From NCBI GenBank assembly GCA_903932385.1, contig CAIZGA010000564.1, positions 1-11,064 of the forward strand: DNA of 11,064 nt, given 5' to 3'. The position numbers and the translations under genes were made by a program. This stretch comes from an uncultured Acidobacteriota bacterium (lineage in GTDB: Bacteria > Acidobacteriota > Terriglobia > Terriglobales > Acidobacteriaceae). Positions within the stretch are counted from its first letter, which is position 1; the number at the start of each line of letters is the position of its first letter. Below the pieces are notes generated by a model, which ran no database searches, was not told the origin of the DNA, and saw nothing but the letters and a program-made list of their open reading frames with translations. Shown in pieces: positions 1 through 6,283 of the stretch.

Positions 1-251
1 CCGATCTGGGCAACGCCGCAGATTTTGTGGACCCACAGCAGCACGCCGAAGCCGCCGCTGTAGAGCGCAAACTTCTGCGCCCATATATTTGTGCTGAAGC
101 GCATTGGCAGACCGGTTGCCGCCAATCCCAGAAAGGCGATAAACAGCACCGTGTGCAGACATTTTTGCAGCCCGTTGAAGCGGGTGTAATAGCGTTCCGA
201 TTCCTGGCCGTGCACCGCAATTTCATCGGCAGAGCTTTTCACATTAGACAT
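1..251 (-). CDS. Cytochrome b/b6-domain membrane protein, N-terminal 83 residues (partial)
   Basis: This is the N-terminal part of a membrane-bound b-type cytochrome; the rest lies beyond the left edge. Two hydrophobic segments are visible, about residues 31-50 and 64-83. Each carries a histidine (His33 in KCLHTVLF and His75 in LLWVHK) placed like the heme b ligands of the formate dehydrogenase gamma / Ni-Fe hydrogenase cytochrome b fold. The ATG at 251 follows a strong AAGGAG and overlaps the end of the 11-heme gene by 8 bases, so translation is probably coupled. Multiheme c plus cytochrome b is the arrangement of the Geobacter CbcBA pair, and of CbcL where the two are fused. I therefore infer a quinone-reactive partner that exchanges electrons with the neighbouring 11-heme protein. 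The family is likely but not certain from 83 residues; the C-terminal ligands and length cannot be seen. Confidence 0.8.
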   Translation of the reverse strand, partial: MSNVKSSADEIAVHGQESERYYTRFNGLQKCLHTVLFIAFLGLAATGLPMRFSTNIWAQKFALYSGGFGVLLWVHKICGVAQI

Positions 252-1599
252 CTTTTTCTCCTTTCGCCGATCCACGTTTCGCGCGTTCAACTTCCGAGCG
301 AATAAACCAGAGTACGGTGTGCAGCACAAAGAACGACATCGTTCCGAGAAGCAGCATGCCCATTGCGAACTGGATAAACCAAAGTATCGGGCTCTGGTGG
401 CGGTTGTGTGGGTTGGCGTGCGGTTGATACTGCACGAAGCTGGCATTGGCACCCTGGTGGCACTTGCCGCAGGTCGTAATCAGGTTCTGCGGCGCGATGG
501 GTGAACGGGGATCCGATGCTGGCAGGATCTCGTGCGAGCCATGGCAATCCGAGCAACGCGCCACTTCCACATATGTTCCCAATGAACTGACGTGCGAGTG
601 GAAGGTGTCACGGTAGGTGGTCAGTTTGTCAGCGTGGCAGGATCCGCACAGCGGTGTGGAAAGTGCTGTCGACGGCTGAGAAATTGCGTGTGCAGTATGG
701 CAGTCCGTGCAAACCGGCGCCTTCATGTTTCCGGCTGCAATGGCTTTTCCGTGTACGCCCGCCATATAGTCCGTAACCACACCTGCGTGGCATGTACCGC
801 AGGTTGCTGGAATGTTGGCCTTGTTGGTCGGGCTTTGCGGGTCATTGTGGCTCAGGATGTGGTGCGAGCCGTGGCAACTTGTGCAGTTGGCAGAGACCAG
901 CAACCCTTCCTTGCTCAATGCAAATCCGTGAATCGAGTCCATGTATGCCGGATACACATTCGTCATCGAATGCTGTTTGGATACATTGGCATCACCGTGG
1001 CATGTACCGCAGGTGCGGGGAACATTCAGCGGATAGACATTGGACTTCGGATCGCCTTTGGGGAAGACGGCATGGATGTCGCCGTGGCAGCTGGCGCAGG
1101 TATGTCCGGGTACAGAGGCATGAACACTGCCGGCGCTGTTGGCTACTTCATCCGCGTGGCAGGCCACACACTTGACGGGCTCTACCTTGTCCGGATGTGG
1201 ATACGCTTTGATGTTGGTGTGGCAGTCCTTGCAGGCCAGACCGCCGTGCACGCTGGCTTTGAAGGTGTCACCATTGACGCCTACATTGTGGCCGGCTGCA
1301 TCCTGCATGGTGGTATCGCCGTGGCAGGAGAGGCAGTCGGTTTGTGCGTGCAGCTTCTGGACTGGTGTAAGAAACAAAAGTATACCGGCAATCCCGAGCA
1401 CCAGAGTTTTCCAGAGCAGCAGGGAGTTGCCGGTTGAGGTTAATGCCGACCCATGGGTGGTCAGGTATCTTCCTGTGTGATTGTTTGGCAGGTCTGCGGA
1501 TTCGGTTCCCGCATCTGTCGCCGACAATTTCACTGGCTTAGTGCCGCAGAAGAGAAAGAATCGTTTCCAATCTCCCCGATAGTTACAAGACCCATCCAT
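244..1599 (-). CDS. Undecaheme c-type cytochrome, inner-membrane anchored
   Basis: This 451-residue protein has eleven CXXCH heme-binding motifs, starting near residues 89, 123, 144, 168, 197, 239, 267, 297, 318, 349 and 377. A hydrophobic segment at about 60-78 ends in LHAQ, which looks like a Sec signal with cleavage after HA. It is preceded by an unusually long N-terminal stretch of about 58 residues. A second hydrophobic helix, about 404-433, is followed by a charged tail (RSEVERAKRG), so the heme domain should be periplasmic and tethered by its C-terminus. Residues 239-272 and 349-382 resemble each other (CHGSH-IL..-DP-SP...TCG-CH), which suggests internal duplication. The ATG at 1599 is supported by AAAGAGG six bases upstream, and there is no in-frame ATG between it and the hydrophobic segment. 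The gene follows a small cytochrome c by 20 bases and overlaps the cytochrome b gene by 8. The likely role, by inference, is to pass electrons between the quinone-linked cytochrome b and periplasmic carriers. Confidence 0.9.
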   Translation of the reverse strand: MDGSCNYRGDWKRFFLFCGTKPVKLSATDAGTESADLPNNHTGRYLTTHGSALTSTGNSLLLWKTLVLGIAGILLFLTPVQKLHAQTDCLSCHGDTTMQDAAGHNVGVNGDTFKASVHGGLACKDCHTNIKAYPHPDKVEPVKCVACHADEVANSAGSVHASVPGHTCASCHGDIHAVFPKGDPKSNVYPLNVPRTCGTCHGDANVSKQHSMTNVYPAYMDSIHGFALSKEGLLVSANCTSCHGSHHILSHNDPQSPTNKANIPATCGTCHAGVVTDYMAGVHGKAIAAGNMKAPVCTDCHTAHAISQPSTALSTPLCGSCHADKLTTYRDTFHSHVSSLGTYVEVARCSDCHGSHEILPASDPRSPIAPQNLITTCGKCHQGANASFVQYQPHANPHNRHQSPILWFIQFAMGMLLLGTMSFFVLHTVLWFIRSEVERAKRGSAKGEKDV

Positions 1600-1619
1600 G
1601 TCGTACCTCTTTCAATAAA

Positions 1620-1937
1620 TCATTTTTGCAGTGTGCGGATGTAGCCCACGACTGCTTTGATCTGGTCGTCAGAAAGTTTGCCGGCGTAGGCGGGCATCTT
1701 GATGGGGCCGGCGCCGCCGCCATTTTTAATGGTCGCGGTAAGGGCTGCATCTGATTCCTTAACTACAGCGGGTGTTTTGAAGGATGCGATTTTCATGCCT
1801 GCATTGCCGGCGCCTGTGGCTCCATGGCATCCCTGGCACTTCTTGTAAACGTCGGCACCGGAGGTCTGTGCAAACGCCGGAGTGGCGAGTGAAACTGCAA
1901 GTAGAGAGGCTGCTGCAACTGTGAGGTTGAATTTCAA
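1620..1937 (-). CDS. Small monoheme cytochrome c (class I-like), second of a tandem pair
   Basis: This 105-residue protein has a Sec signal peptide with likely cleavage after AFA (residue 23), leaving about 82 mature residues. It has one CXXCH (CQGCH, residues 34-38) and a downstream KMPAY whose Met81 is the expected axial ligand. It ends in the usual helix (DDQIKAVVGYIRTLQK). This is the layout of a soluble periplasmic class I cytochrome c that carries single electrons. The start is a TTG at 1937: TAGGAG lies six bases upstream, and the protein aligns end to end with the neighbouring cytochrome at 2089-2397. The rare start codon suggests tuned-down translation. The gene sits between its paralogue, 151 bases away across a strong hairpin, and the 11-heme gene 20 bases on. 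A shuttle role between the inner-membrane and outer-membrane parts is an inference from context. Confidence 0.92.
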   Translation of the reverse strand: MKFNLTVAAASLLAVSLATPAFAQTSGADVYKKCQGCHGATGAGNAGMKIASFKTPAVVKESDAALTATIKNGGGAGPIKMPAYAGKLSDDQIKAVVGYIRTLQK

Positions 1938-2045
1938 GGTTGGCTCCTATGGGTTGAAGTTGTGGTTGTAGTGGACTTGATCTCCGGTCAGGTCAGCAAG
2001 CATGTCCAGTCCGGGGAATCAAACGATAGTTGGGGCTGTTTGCAG

Positions 2046-2076
2046 CGAGGCCGTCTTCACTTTGAAGACGGCCTCG
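2046..2076 (-). terminator. Perfect 14-bp hairpin between the two small cytochrome genes, no T-tract
   Basis: The arms 2046-2059 and 2063-2076 are exact inverted complements (CGAGGCCGTCTTCA and its complement) around a 3-base loop. The hairpin starts 13 bases after the first cytochrome stop codon, reading the minus strand. No run of T follows on either strand, so a full intrinsic terminator is doubtful. An attenuating, RNA-protecting or RNA-processing element is equally possible. It would separate the levels of the upstream part of the operon (decaheme, barrel, first cytochrome) from the downstream part. Confidence 0.6.
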
Positions 2077-2088
2077 TCACAGTCGATG

Positions 2089-2397
2089 TTACTTGGCAAG
2101 TGTTTTGATGTAGGTGACCACTGCCTTGATTTGGTCATCTGTCAATTTGCCGGCGTAACCTTGCATCTTCATGCTGCCGTTGCTGGCGCCGTTCTTTGTC
2201 GCCAGGGTCAACTGCGCATCGGTGGAGGACTTGCTGAAAGCGGTTACCTTCATACCCTTGTTGCCGCTTCCGTCCGCCAGATGGCACATCTGACACTTGC
2301 TCTTGTAGATGTCAGCTCCGGAAGTTTGTGCAAATGCCGGGGTGACGAGTGATGCAGCCAGTACAGTAGCTGCCGCGATTGTCATGTTCAGTTTCAC
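2089..2397 (-). CDS. Small monoheme cytochrome c (class I-like), first of a tandem pair
   Basis: This 102-residue protein has a signal peptide cleaved probably after AFA (residue 23), one CXXCH (CQMCH, 35-39), and Met76 or Met78 (GSMKMQGY) as the candidate sixth heme ligand. It is clearly a paralogue of the cytochrome encoded at 1620-1937: the signal peptides, the QTSGAD start of the mature proteins and the C-terminal YAGKL-DDQIKAVV-YI-TL helix match closely. The middle sections differ in length and charge. Translation appears to start at a GTG (2397), with AAGGAG six bases upstream. It lies 48 bases after the outer-membrane barrel gene. A periplasmic one-electron carrier is the family expectation. 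That it connects to the decaheme conduit is inferred from the operon. Confidence 0.92.
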   Translation of the reverse strand: MKLNMTIAAATVLAASLVTPAFAQTSGADIYKSKCQMCHLADGSGNKGMKVTAFSKSSTDAQLTLATKNGASNGSMKMQGYAGKLTDDQIKAVVTYIKTLAK

Positions 2398-2445
2398 GAT
2401 AAGCTCCTTGGAAAACGGTCTATCTTGCTGGCTGCATGCAGCCCA

Positions 2446-4947
2446 TTAGAACGCATATTTCATTGCAACGGTAACAACATTTGCCCGTGCATTCCGCGGT
2501 GCAGTCGGTCCAACCGGGCCGCCTTCGCCGTAGTCGTAGAAGTGGTAATCAGCCTTCCACTCAACCTTGGCATTCGTAATCCAGGTTGCGTTGATGTACG
2601 GAGAGGAGTAAGCCGAGTTCAGTGAGCCATTGACCTGCAGAGGGTTGTACTGGATCTGCTTGCCGCTGACGTCGCTCAACCGGTAGCCGAGGTTCGATTT
2701 GAAGTGTTTGTTCGGGGAGATAAAGAAGCTCACCGAGGTGAAGTTGGTAGGTGCAGACATCCAATCGGTTGCGCACCAGATGCCGCCCGGCGTTGTTGTT
2801 CCGGGGCAGTTTGCTCCCAGATTGCCGTTGGCGTCGAAGTTCGCGTTGGTGGATGTATAGACATACGAGTAGGCATAGTTCAGGTCCACGCCGTAGTGCT
2901 CCTTGGGATACAGGGCCAGCGCGCCACCGATGTAGCGGGACTGGTCCACATGCTGCAGGGGACCAACCGCTGATGCGGTGCCGGTGTTGTTGGTGTTGTT
3001 GTAGCGATCACGCTCAGAGTAGCTCAACGTGGCGGTTGCCCAGTTGTTGATCTTGTAGCGTGTGTGCATGCGGTACCGCTGCATTTCGCGTGGCTCCAAC
3101 GCCGTGAAGACGTTGTTGTCATAGCTGGCTTCTACCGATCCGTTGATGGTCCACTTGTCGGTGGGGCGCAGGTCGAGTGCCCAGATGCCGGCATCTTCCG
3201 TGATGAGCGTCGGTGCGTTGGTGGCCAACAGGTAGACGATGCTGTTGGTACCGTGACGCCACGTGATGGATGTCGTTGCACGCGGGCTGATTTCGTACGC
3301 AGCAACCAGGTTGTTGGTCAGGATGCGCTGGCCGTAGTAGCCAGTGGAAGGTGACGCTGCATACGCCGTGGTAACAGGTGCAAGCACCGGGGCGTTGAGT
3401 GTTTCGCTGCCCGTTGTGGTCGCTGTGCTGTACTTGATGTTGGTGGTGTTGTACCAGCCAGGTTCTGCCGCCTGCTTCAGACTGATGGAATCGCTGAAGC
3501 TCAGCTTCTTCAATGCCTGCCAGGTAATGGAATAGTCCACACCAACATCACGCCGTTTGGCACGCGCCCAATCCGTGAGCACTTCCGCGCGGACCGCACC
3601 GTTGAGACCCTGGAAGCTCTCTGTCAGGTTCGGCATATTGGTACGGCCTTCGGTGTAGCGGAAGATACCGTTCATGGTGATGTTCTTGATGCTGTTGCTT
3701 TGCAGTTTGAACATCTCCGTCGGGTAGAAGCTACGCGTCGGCATGGTGCGGGTCAGGTTCTGGATTACATCGCAAGCCGGGTCAATCGTCGGCAGGCCGC
3801 TCGGGTTGGAGCTGCCGGCTGCCGTAAGCATTACAGCCTGGTTCGCCATAGACGACAGGTTGCAATCACTGGCCTGGTTATAGATGTTGTTGTAGAACCA
3901 GTAGTATCTTCCGGGGGTGGTTACACCATTGGTCGAAGCAAGTTCGCCAGTGATAAGTGAGTTGGTTGTGGCGGAGGTGGAAACCGCTGGTTCGCCGCTG
4001 TTGAACATGCCCAATGCCACTTTCTGTCCATTGGCTTCCTGGACATTGAAAGCAGAGGGATCAATCTGGTCCCAGGTGTTGTTCTTCAGGTGGGTGATTT
4101 CCGTCTCGAGGGTGAGCTTGGTGCCGGCAAAAGGTTTGTAGTCGATTGCAGAGCGGAAGATGTCAGTGCTGATGCGGACGTTCTGCTGTCCCAGCATCGT
4201 CGTCTTCGCTACGCCGGTCGCATACAGCGGCCAGTTGCTCGGGCCCTGAAAGATGTTCTCAGAGTAGCCCTCGCGGAAGGTGAGCTTCGACAGCGGGAAA
4301 ATCGTCACATCGGTATCCAGCATGTGGCGGACCGTGTTGTACTTTTCCGGTGAATTCTGCTGAGTCTGCCATGCAAAGCTGCCGAGCGAACCAACACCAA
4401 TTCCAGTCAGCGAGGTCGGCTGCGTGGACGTGGTGGTCTGCAGGTTCGGCGTTCCAATCGCGATGCTCAGGTTTGGGTTGAGAAGCGCATTGCCCAGCAA
4501 ATCATAGTTCGAATACTGGCGGTCGCGGCGGAACGTTCCGGCGAACTCGTAAACCTTGCCCTTGGAGAAGGTCATGCGAGTGTAGTTGATTGGGTCGCCG
4601 CCGAAGCCGTCGCTGATGGCGCTCAAAGTATCCACCAGGTTGTGCTTGGTTCCCGGCGCGGCCTTCATGGTAAAGGTTTCGCCCAGAACACGCGGTCCGG
4701 AGTGTAGGTTGAGCAGCGTGTCATACATTTCGCCGCTGCCCTTGGTGTCCACATAGTGGCCGCCGAGCTCGACGCTCTGATGCACGATGAAACCATCGGT
4801 TGTTACCTGCTGGTTGGGGGTTGCTGCGGCATCTTGTGCCTTGGCAACGCCGCCAGTAGTCAGCAGCAAGGTGATTACCATACAGCTGGCGATCTTCGCC
4901 AGACTGCGGAACCTCTCACTTTTTCTCATCTCATCAAATTTCTTCAT
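2446..4947 (-). CDS. MtrB/PioB-like outer-membrane beta-barrel of a decaheme conduit
   Basis: This 833-residue protein has a signal peptide (hydrophobic core about 20-33, cleavage probably after AKA at residue 37). It then carries a long series of alternating polar/aromatic strands and ends in phenylalanine (MKYAF), the usual C-terminal signal of outer-membrane barrels. It directly follows the decaheme cytochrome, as MtrB follows MtrA and PioB follows PioA, and its size is close to PioB. In that family the barrel wraps the decaheme protein so electrons can cross the outer membrane. There is no CXXC near the mature N-terminus, unlike Shewanella MtrB. Four cysteines occur instead in likely loop regions (about 362, 392, 714, 725). 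I chose the ATG at 4947 because GAGG lies six bases upstream; an in-frame GTG at 4959 lacks such a site. Barrel identity is strong; the family assignment rests largely on context. Confidence 0.8.
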   Translation of the reverse strand: MKKFDEMRKSERFRSLAKIASCMVITLLLTTGGVAKAQDAAATPNQQVTTDGFIVHQSVELGGHYVDTKGSGEMYDTLLNLHSGPRVLGETFTMKAAPGTKHNLVDTLSAISDGFGGDPINYTRMTFSKGKVYEFAGTFRRDRQYSNYDLLGNALLNPNLSIAIGTPNLQTTTSTQPTSLTGIGVGSLGSFAWQTQQNSPEKYNTVRHMLDTDVTIFPLSKLTFREGYSENIFQGPSNWPLYATGVAKTTMLGQQNVRISTDIFRSAIDYKPFAGTKLTLETEITHLKNNTWDQIDPSAFNVQEANGQKVALGMFNSGEPAVSTSATTNSLITGELASTNGVTTPGRYYWFYNNIYNQASDCNLSSMANQAVMLTAAGSSNPSGLPTIDPACDVIQNLTRTMPTRSFYPTEMFKLQSNSIKNITMNGIFRYTEGRTNMPNLTESFQGLNGAVRAEVLTDWARAKRRDVGVDYSITWQALKKLSFSDSISLKQAAEPGWYNTTNIKYSTATTTGSETLNAPVLAPVTTAYAASPSTGYYGQRILTNNLVAAYEISPRATTSITWRHGTNSIVYLLATNAPTLITEDAGIWALDLRPTDKWTINGSVEASYDNNVFTALEPREMQRYRMHTRYKINNWATATLSYSERDRYNNTNNTGTASAVGPLQHVDQSRYIGGALALYPKEHYGVDLNYAYSYVYTSTNANFDANGNLGANCPGTTTPGGIWCATDWMSAPTNFTSVSFFISPNKHFKSNLGYRLSDVSGKQIQYNPLQVNGSLNSAYSSPYINATWITNAKVEWKADYHFYDYGEGGPVGPTAPRNARANVVTVAMKYAF

Positions 4948-4986
4948 TTCAAGCCTCACTTGTACTCATCGTTTCCAGCTGTTCAG

Positions 4987-5904
4987 TTACCTGCGGAATG
5001 CCGCATCGGCATTCGATCCGTGAACCTGCGTATGGCAGTCAATGCAGGGGTTCGCATTGTTCATGTTTGCCTGACCATGAATGGTGTCTGCCGCCACTTC
5101 GCTATGGCACTGGTAGCAGAGCTGCGTAACGCTGGGCATGTTCAACAGACGTGCATTCTGCGATCCGTGCGGCGTATGGCATGCCAGGCAGCCATCCACT
5201 TTGGTCACAGGGTGCGAGTAAACGAACGGTCCACGTGTTTCCAGGTGGCACTTGGTGCAGACATCGTTCTGGTCTGCGGTGGTCTTCAGCTGGTTGTTGA
5301 GGAATGTTCCATGCACGTCATGGCAGTCAGAGCACTTCACCAGGCCCTCTTCCACCTTGTGGTGGAACGGCATGTTGAAGGAGCCCTTCACATCGGCGTG
5401 GCACTGGAAGCAGAGCTTCGGCTCATCGGCCTTCAGCAGCTTGGCTTCGGTGTCGCCCTGGTGCACGCTGTGGCAGCTGATGCAGCTGACGCCGGCCTTG
5501 GCATGCTGGGAACGAGCATAGTCAGGGTGTGCGCCTGCGTGGCAGGTCTGGCAGCGGTCGCTGACTTCTTTCGGGGTCAGTTTGTCGAAGCGGATAATCT
5601 TGCTGGTGTCTCCACCGCCGTCAACGTGTGCCTGGCCCGGTCCATGGCAGCCTTCGCAGGTCACGCCATTTTTGCCATGCAGCTGGGCAATCTTTACGTG
5701 AGGGTTGGTTGCGCCAAATTTATTTGCCAGTTCAGAGTGGCACATGGCGCATGTATCGGATCCGGCATAGCCGGGTGCGGGGGTTGTTGTTGCGGCGGGC
5801 GCAGCAGCGTTTGATGCTTTTGGTGCAGCCGCGTTCGCACGTCCCACCATACAAATCACTGGCAAGAGCATTAGAACTGTAATAAAGCTCCAGATTCGGC
5901 GCAT
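4987..5904 (-). CDS. DmsE/MtrA/PioA-type periplasmic decaheme c-type cytochrome
   Basis: This 305-residue protein starts with a Sec signal peptide (MRRIWS, hydrophobic core about 7-20, cleavage near ANA at 25) and an Ala/Pro/Thr-rich linker to about residue 45. Ten CXXCH motifs follow, beginning at about 52, 83, 118, 141, 165, 191, 216, 239, 263 and 287. Number, spacing, total length and the CIDCH-x3-HG ending fit the MtrA/DmsE/PioA family, whose members form a heme wire inside an outer-membrane barrel. The ATG at 5904 is preferred because GAGG lies nine bases upstream and the signal peptide then starts normally; a GTG at 5970 would add 22 residues in front. It is the first gene of the operon, 39 bases before the barrel gene, behind a promoter region with a Crp/Fnr-type site. 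Electron flow could run either way. Confidence 0.93.
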   Translation of the reverse strand: MRRIWSFITVLMLLPVICMVGRANAAAPKASNAAAPAATTTPAPGYAGSDTCAMCHSELANKFGATNPHVKIAQLHGKNGVTCEGCHGPGQAHVDGGGDTSKIIRFDKLTPKEVSDRCQTCHAGAHPDYARSQHAKAGVSCISCHSVHQGDTEAKLLKADEPKLCFQCHADVKGSFNMPFHHKVEEGLVKCSDCHDVHGTFLNNQLKTTADQNDVCTKCHLETRGPFVYSHPVTKVDGCLACHTPHGSQNARLLNMPSVTQLCYQCHSEVAADTIHGQANMNNANPCIDCHTQVHGSNADAAFRR

Positions 5905-5993
5905 TGATTTCGACCTCGGTATTAATTTGGCCTTGTGCAGCAAACACCTTGTTAACAGGCGTCTGTTCACCGGTCTTCTTTCTAACTAGCTGG

Positions 5994-5999
5994 AGCATA
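5994..5999 (-). promoter_or_regulatory. Candidate -10 box of the electron-transfer operon
   Basis: On the minus strand TATGCT lies about 90 bases before the decaheme start codon. If it is a -10 element, transcription starts near 5987-5988. That puts the centre of the Crp/Fnr-type dyad 41 to 43 bases upstream, the class II activator position. No good -35 box is visible, which fits an activator-dependent promoter. The match is short and the call is an inference. Confidence 0.4.
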
Positions 6000-6020
6000 C
6001 TTCAGGCGAGTTGCGCCATC

Positions 6021-6038
6021 CTGTGACGTTAATCACAG
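6021..6038. promoter_or_regulatory. Crp/Fnr-superfamily operator, perfect dyad
   Basis: CTGTGACGTTAATCACAG has 6-base arms that are exact inverted complements around a 6-base spacer, and it contains the full TGTGA-N6-TCACA consensus of Crp-type regulators (also close to HcpR sites). It lies in the 379-base non-coding stretch before the decaheme gene, upstream of a candidate -10 box at class II spacing. It most likely places the operon under a Crp/Fnr-family activator; which signal (cAMP, oxygen, NO, redox) cannot be told. It matches the Crp pattern better than the TTGAT-N4-ATCAA pattern of Fnr. Confidence 0.7.
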
Positions 6039-6200
6039 CTATTTTTCAATGCTCATTTATCGGCCATTTTGTGCGAATAACGTACAAGAGTAGAATCGCT
6101 GTTTCGACAGTATTCTTTGCCCTCCGTGCAGCCTCATATTTTTTTGTATTTGCTTTGTAACTCAAATGTAATTAGCGGCTTACTCCAGCAATGCAATCAC

Positions 6201-6236
6201 CAAAACAAATCGGCTGCCGAAGATATCCGGCAGCCG
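6201..6236 (-). terminator. Rho-independent terminator of the DUF1800-DUF1501 unit
   Basis: Arms 6211-6219 and 6228-6236 (CGGCTGCCG / CGGCAGCCG) form a 9-bp GC-rich stem with an 8-base loop. On the minus strand the stem is followed by ATTTGTTTTG. It starts 47 bases after the DUF1501 stop codon. Its position separates the DUF unit from the electron-transfer operon, so the latter needs its own promoter. Confidence 0.8.
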
Positions 6237-6283
6237 GCTGCTTTAATGCGATTAGTAAGGTCGGAGTTTAGCCCATTCTTGAA

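Larger units (their letters stand above)
5905..6200 (-). promoter_or_regulatory. Leader and promoter region of the electron-transfer operon
   Basis: This stretch holds no gene I can support. Besides the Crp/Fnr-type dyad and -10 box it contains three imperfect inverted repeats: 5951-5970 (GTTAACAG-N4-CTGTTCAC, 7 of 8 pairs), 6069-6087 (TTGTGCG-N5-CGTACAA, 6 of 7 pairs) and 6092-6116 (AGAAT..CTGT-N4-ACAG.ATTCT with a small bulge). The first would lie in the 5' untranslated RNA; the other two lie upstream of the Crp-like site. The upper part is AT-rich. They may be further operators, but each alone is weak. Confidence 0.5.

Noticed and set aside
592..1437. Long plus-strand open frame of 281 codons
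   Set aside because: It lies wholly antisense to the 11-heme cytochrome, whose CXXCH pattern proves the coding strand. Its translation is Cys/Val/Gly-rich without any domain, and no ribosome site is evident.
2046..2076. Hairpin read as a definite end of the operon
   Set aside because: No T-tract follows, and the next three genes continue in the same direction without a visible promoter, so a full stop is not supported.
4756..5814. Long plus-strand open frame of 352 codons
   Set aside because: It is antisense to the decaheme cytochrome and the barrel start. The frame is open because of the codon composition of the heme-rich gene opposite.
5905..5970. Upstream GTG start for the decaheme cytochrome
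   Set aside because: It would put a 22-residue basic stretch before a normal signal peptide. The ATG at 5904 has its own GAGG site.
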